Below, one piece after another: positions 5,270 through 7,399 of a stretch of DNA of 7,399 nucleotides. The stretch is taken from positions 1 through 7,399 of the forward strand of contig JAHWKS010000246.1 of the NCBI GenBank assembly GCA_019347795.1. The letters run 5' to 3'. The first letter of the stretch is position 1. The number at the start of each line of letters is the position of its first letter. The translations under genes were made by a program, and so were the position numbers. A model generated the notes under the pieces. It was given only the letters and a program-made list of their open reading frames with translations. It was not told the DNA's origin and made no database searches. This DNA comes from Planctomycetota bacterium. Lineage in GTDB: Bacteria; Planctomycetota; Planctomycetia; Pirellulales; Pirellulaceae.

Positions 5270-7399
5270 ATGAAGCAGTCTTCTCGCGAGGCGCCGGTGG
5301 AGGCGAAGCCGGCGCCGCGGCGTCGGCGGCGCCGGTTCGCGATTCTGGGGGTGATCGGCCTGGCCGTGATCGGCTGCGGCGCCCTGGTCTTCGCCGATTG
5401 GTGGAGCACGCTCCCGGCCGAGTACGCCCGCCCCGCCTATGTCGGCCGGCAGACGTGCATCGAGTGCCATCAGGGACAGCACGAGCAGTGGACCGGCTCG
5501 CACCACGACCTGGCGATGAACCTCGCCACGCCGGAGAGCGTGCTGGGGGACTTCAACGACGTGGAATTCACCCACCACGGAGTAACCTCGCGGCTCTACC
5601 GCGACGGCGAGAAGTACATGATCCACACCGAAGGCCCCACCGGCGAGATGGGGGACTTTGAGATCAAGTACGTCTTCGGCGTCACGCCGCTGCAGCAGTA
5701 CATGGTGGAGTTCGACCGCACGCCCGACATGTCCGAAGACGCCATCGCCCGGGTGCAGGTGCTTCGCATCTCGTGGGACACGCTCCGCAAGAAGTGGTTC
5801 TATATGCCGCCTCCCGACGTGGATGAGAAGCTGGCGCCGGATGACGACCTGCACTGGACCGGCATCGCGCAGCGGTGGAACACCATGTGCGCCGACTGCC
5901 ACTCCACGAATCTTGAGAAGAACTACGACGTCGCCGCGCGGCAATATCACACCACGTTTTCGGAGATCGACGTGAGCTGCGAAGCGTGCCATGGTCCCGG
6001 CGAGGCGCATGTGAAGCTGGCCGGCGCCAACTCGCTGTTCTGGGACCGCAAGCTCGGCTACGGATTGGCCAAGCTCAAGTCGGCCGATCACACGGTGGAG
6101 ATCGAGACGTGCGCGAAGTGCCACTCGCGGCGGCGGGTGGTGCATCCCGAGTTCCGCCCCGGCGACGAGTATTACGATTACTACGTCAATGAGCCGCTCC
6201 AGCCGCTCACCTACTTCTGCGACGGGCAGATTCTGGACGAGGTGTTCGACTACGGCTCGTACATCCAAAGCGAGATGTACCACAAGGGGGTCCGCTGCAC
6301 CGACTGCCACAACCCCCATACCGCCACGGTCAAGCACGAAGGCAACAGGCTCTGCACCTCCTGCCATCAGCACCCGGCCGGGAAGTACGACACGCCGGCG
6401 CATCACAATCACCGCGTCGGCTCCAGCGGCGCCCAGTGCGTCGAGTGCCATATGCCCGCCACCACGTACATGGAAGTCGATCCGCGCCGCGATCACAGCA
6501 TCCGCATCCCCCGGCCGGACCTTTCTGTGGAGCTCGGCACGCCGAACGCCTGCACCGGCTGCCATCTGGCGGAAGAGATGAGCGGCAGCGAGGAGGGCAA
6601 GTTGGCCTCGCTGGCCGGCGAGCGGGGGTTTCAGCAATACATCGATTGGCTGCGGGCGTCGGGGAATGGCGACGAAGAAGTGAAGCGCGAGCTGAACCGC
6701 CTCGATGCGTGGGCCGCCGAGACGGTCGAGAAGTGGTACGGGCGGAAACGACGCGAGACGCCGGACTTCGCCCCGGCCCTCAAGGCGGCATGGGACGGCG
6801 ATCCCGCGGCGCTGAACCTGTTGATCGAGGCGTCTTTGAATCGGCGGCTGTCGGGGATGACGCGGGCCAGCACGACATTGCAACTCGCGCAGTTCCCGAC
6901 GCGGGAGAGTCTCGCCGTCTCGGAGGAGCTGCTCGATGATCCCGACCCGCAAGTGCGGACCGCCGCGGTCGGCAACCTGACCGGAGCGCCGGATGAGGTG
7001 CTGCTACGCGCTTTGCCGCCGCTGTTGAACGATCCTCTGCGGCTGGTTCGCACCGAAGCAGCCCGCGTCCTTTCGGCCGCGCCCTTGAGCGAACTTAACG
7101 GCGAGCAGCGACAGGCGTTTCGCGCGGCCTTGGAGGAGTTCACAGCAGGCCTGATGACCACCAGCGACCGGGCGGGGGCGTGGCTTTCGCTGGGGCTGGT
7201 GTACGAGAATCTCGGGAACGAGGACCGCGCCATCGAGGCGTATCGCACGGCGATCCGCGTCGAGCCGAACGTGACCGGGCCGCGCACGAACCTCGCGGCC
7301 CTCCATGAGCGGCTCGCGGAGGAGTTCCAACAAGCGGCGCAACAGCAGGTTTACGCCCGCAATCGTGATGCCGCGCTGAGGTCGGCCCAGCGGGCGGCG
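5270..7399 (+). CDS. Membrane-anchored octaheme c-type cytochrome with HEAT-like and TPR-like repeats, C-terminus cut off by window edge
   Basis: The reading frame is open for 710 codons from ATG 5270 to the right edge. Residues 17-22 are six Arg, followed by one hydrophobic segment at 23-42, giving an N-in anchor or uncleaved signal. VIGC at 33-36 also resembles a lipobox. The exported part has eight CXXCH haem motifs: CIECH 63, CADCH 207, CEACH 237, CAKCH 281, CTDCH 343, CTSCH 362, CVECH 390 and CTGCH 428, with many extra His as possible distal ligands. The spacing resembles cytochrome c554-like multihaem proteins. From about 505 to 615 there are HEAT-like helices (LLDDPDPQVRTAAVGNL, LLNDPLRLVRTEAARVL), and from about 637 a TPR-like unit (AWLSLGLVYENLGNEDRAIEAYRTAI). 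The likely role is periplasmic electron transfer or a multihaem redox reaction in a protein complex; substrate unknown. The start is chosen because it yields the complete anchor. Confidence 0.93.
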   Translation, partial: MKQSSREAPVEAKPAPRRRRRRFAILGVIGLAVIGCGALVFADWWSTLPAEYARPAYVGRQTCIECHQGQHEQWTGSHHDLAMNLATPESVLGDFNDVEFTHHGVTSRLYRDGEKYMIHTEGPTGEMGDFEIKYVFGVTPLQQYMVEFDRTPDMSEDAIARVQVLRISWDTLRKKWFYMPPPDVDEKLAPDDDLHWTGIAQRWNTMCADCHSTNLEKNYDVAARQYHTTFSEIDVSCEACHGPGEAHVKLAGANSLFWDRKLGYGLAKLKSADHTVEIETCAKCHSRRRVVHPEFRPGDEYYDYYVNEPLQPLTYFCDGQILDEVFDYGSYIQSEMYHKGVRCTDCHNPHTATVKHEGNRLCTSCHQHPAGKYDTPAHHNHRVGSSGAQCVECHMPATTYMEVDPRRDHSIRIPRPDLSVELGTPNACTGCHLAEEMSGSEEGKLASLAGERGFQQYIDWLRASGNGDEEVKRELNRLDAWAAETVEKWYGRKRRETPDFAPALKAAWDGDPAALNLLIEASLNRRLSGMTRASTTLQLAQFPTRESLAVSEELLDDPDPQVRTAAVGNLTGAPDEVLLRALPPLLNDPLRLVRTEAARVLSAAPLSELNGEQRQAFRAALEEFTAGLMTTSDRAGAWLSLGLVYENLGNEDRAIEAYRTAIRVEPNVTGPRTNLAALHERLAEEFQQAAQQQVYARNRDAALRSAQRAA

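Noticed and set aside
5249..6952. A 567-codon open frame on the minus strand opposite the octaheme cytochrome gene
   Set aside because: The opposite strand encodes eight regularly framed CXXCH motifs; the long antisense frame is Arg/Val/Leu-rich without recognisable motifs and follows from codon bias.
1..7399. CRISPR array, tRNA, rRNA, transposase or phage genes
   Set aside because: I saw no spaced direct repeats, cloverleaf-like sequence, transposase motif or phage-type gene; the window is filled by five protein genes with short gaps.

Overview
The window is GC-rich, tightly packed bacterial DNA that most likely comes from a planctomycete, probably of the order Pirellulales. That placement is inferred from gene content. 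The left edge carries a protein with the PSCyt1 - DUF1549 - DUF1553 architecture, which is characteristic of Planctomycetes. A DUF3299-type secreted protein, a winged-helix AAA+ ATPase and a large octaheme cytochrome with HEAT/TPR-like repeats fit the same group. No rRNA, tRNA, CRISPR array, transposase or phage gene is visible.

Layout from left to right. (1) 1-2357, minus strand: secreted c-type-cytochrome protein PSCyt1/DUF1549/DUF1553, whose C-terminus runs off the left edge. (2) 2358-2542: a divergent control region with a good sigma70-like promoter for gene 1 and a clear Shine-Dalgarno site for gene 2. (3) 2543-3946, plus strand: a 467-residue AAA+ ATPase with an N-terminal winged helix. 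Its 5' coding end contains a perfect 26-bp inverted repeat, apparently a mobile-type palindromic element carried in frame. (4) 3916-4404, minus strand: a small secreted DUF3299-like protein whose 3' end overlaps the ATPase gene tail to tail by 31 bp. (5) 4495-5106, minus strand: a MobA/MocA-like nucleotidyltransferase. (6) 5107-5269: a second divergent control region. (7) 5270-7399, plus strand: a membrane-anchored cytochrome with eight CXXCH haem motifs, then HEAT-like and TPR-like helical repeats, running off the right edge.

No single pathway obviously joins these genes. The two flanking genes are both exported haem proteins, so periplasmic electron transfer is the strongest common theme, and they have similar predicted promoters with the same -10 hexamer. 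The nucleotidyltransferase suggests molybdenum-cofactor maturation, but no molybdoenzyme is in the window. The most unusual feature is the 80-bp palindromic unit inside the ATPase reading frame. The next are the overprinted 3' ends of the ATPase and DUF3299 genes and the octaheme-plus-repeat architecture of the right-hand cytochrome. I do not see clear evidence of a complete new system. All gene-free stretches are shorter than 200 bp.
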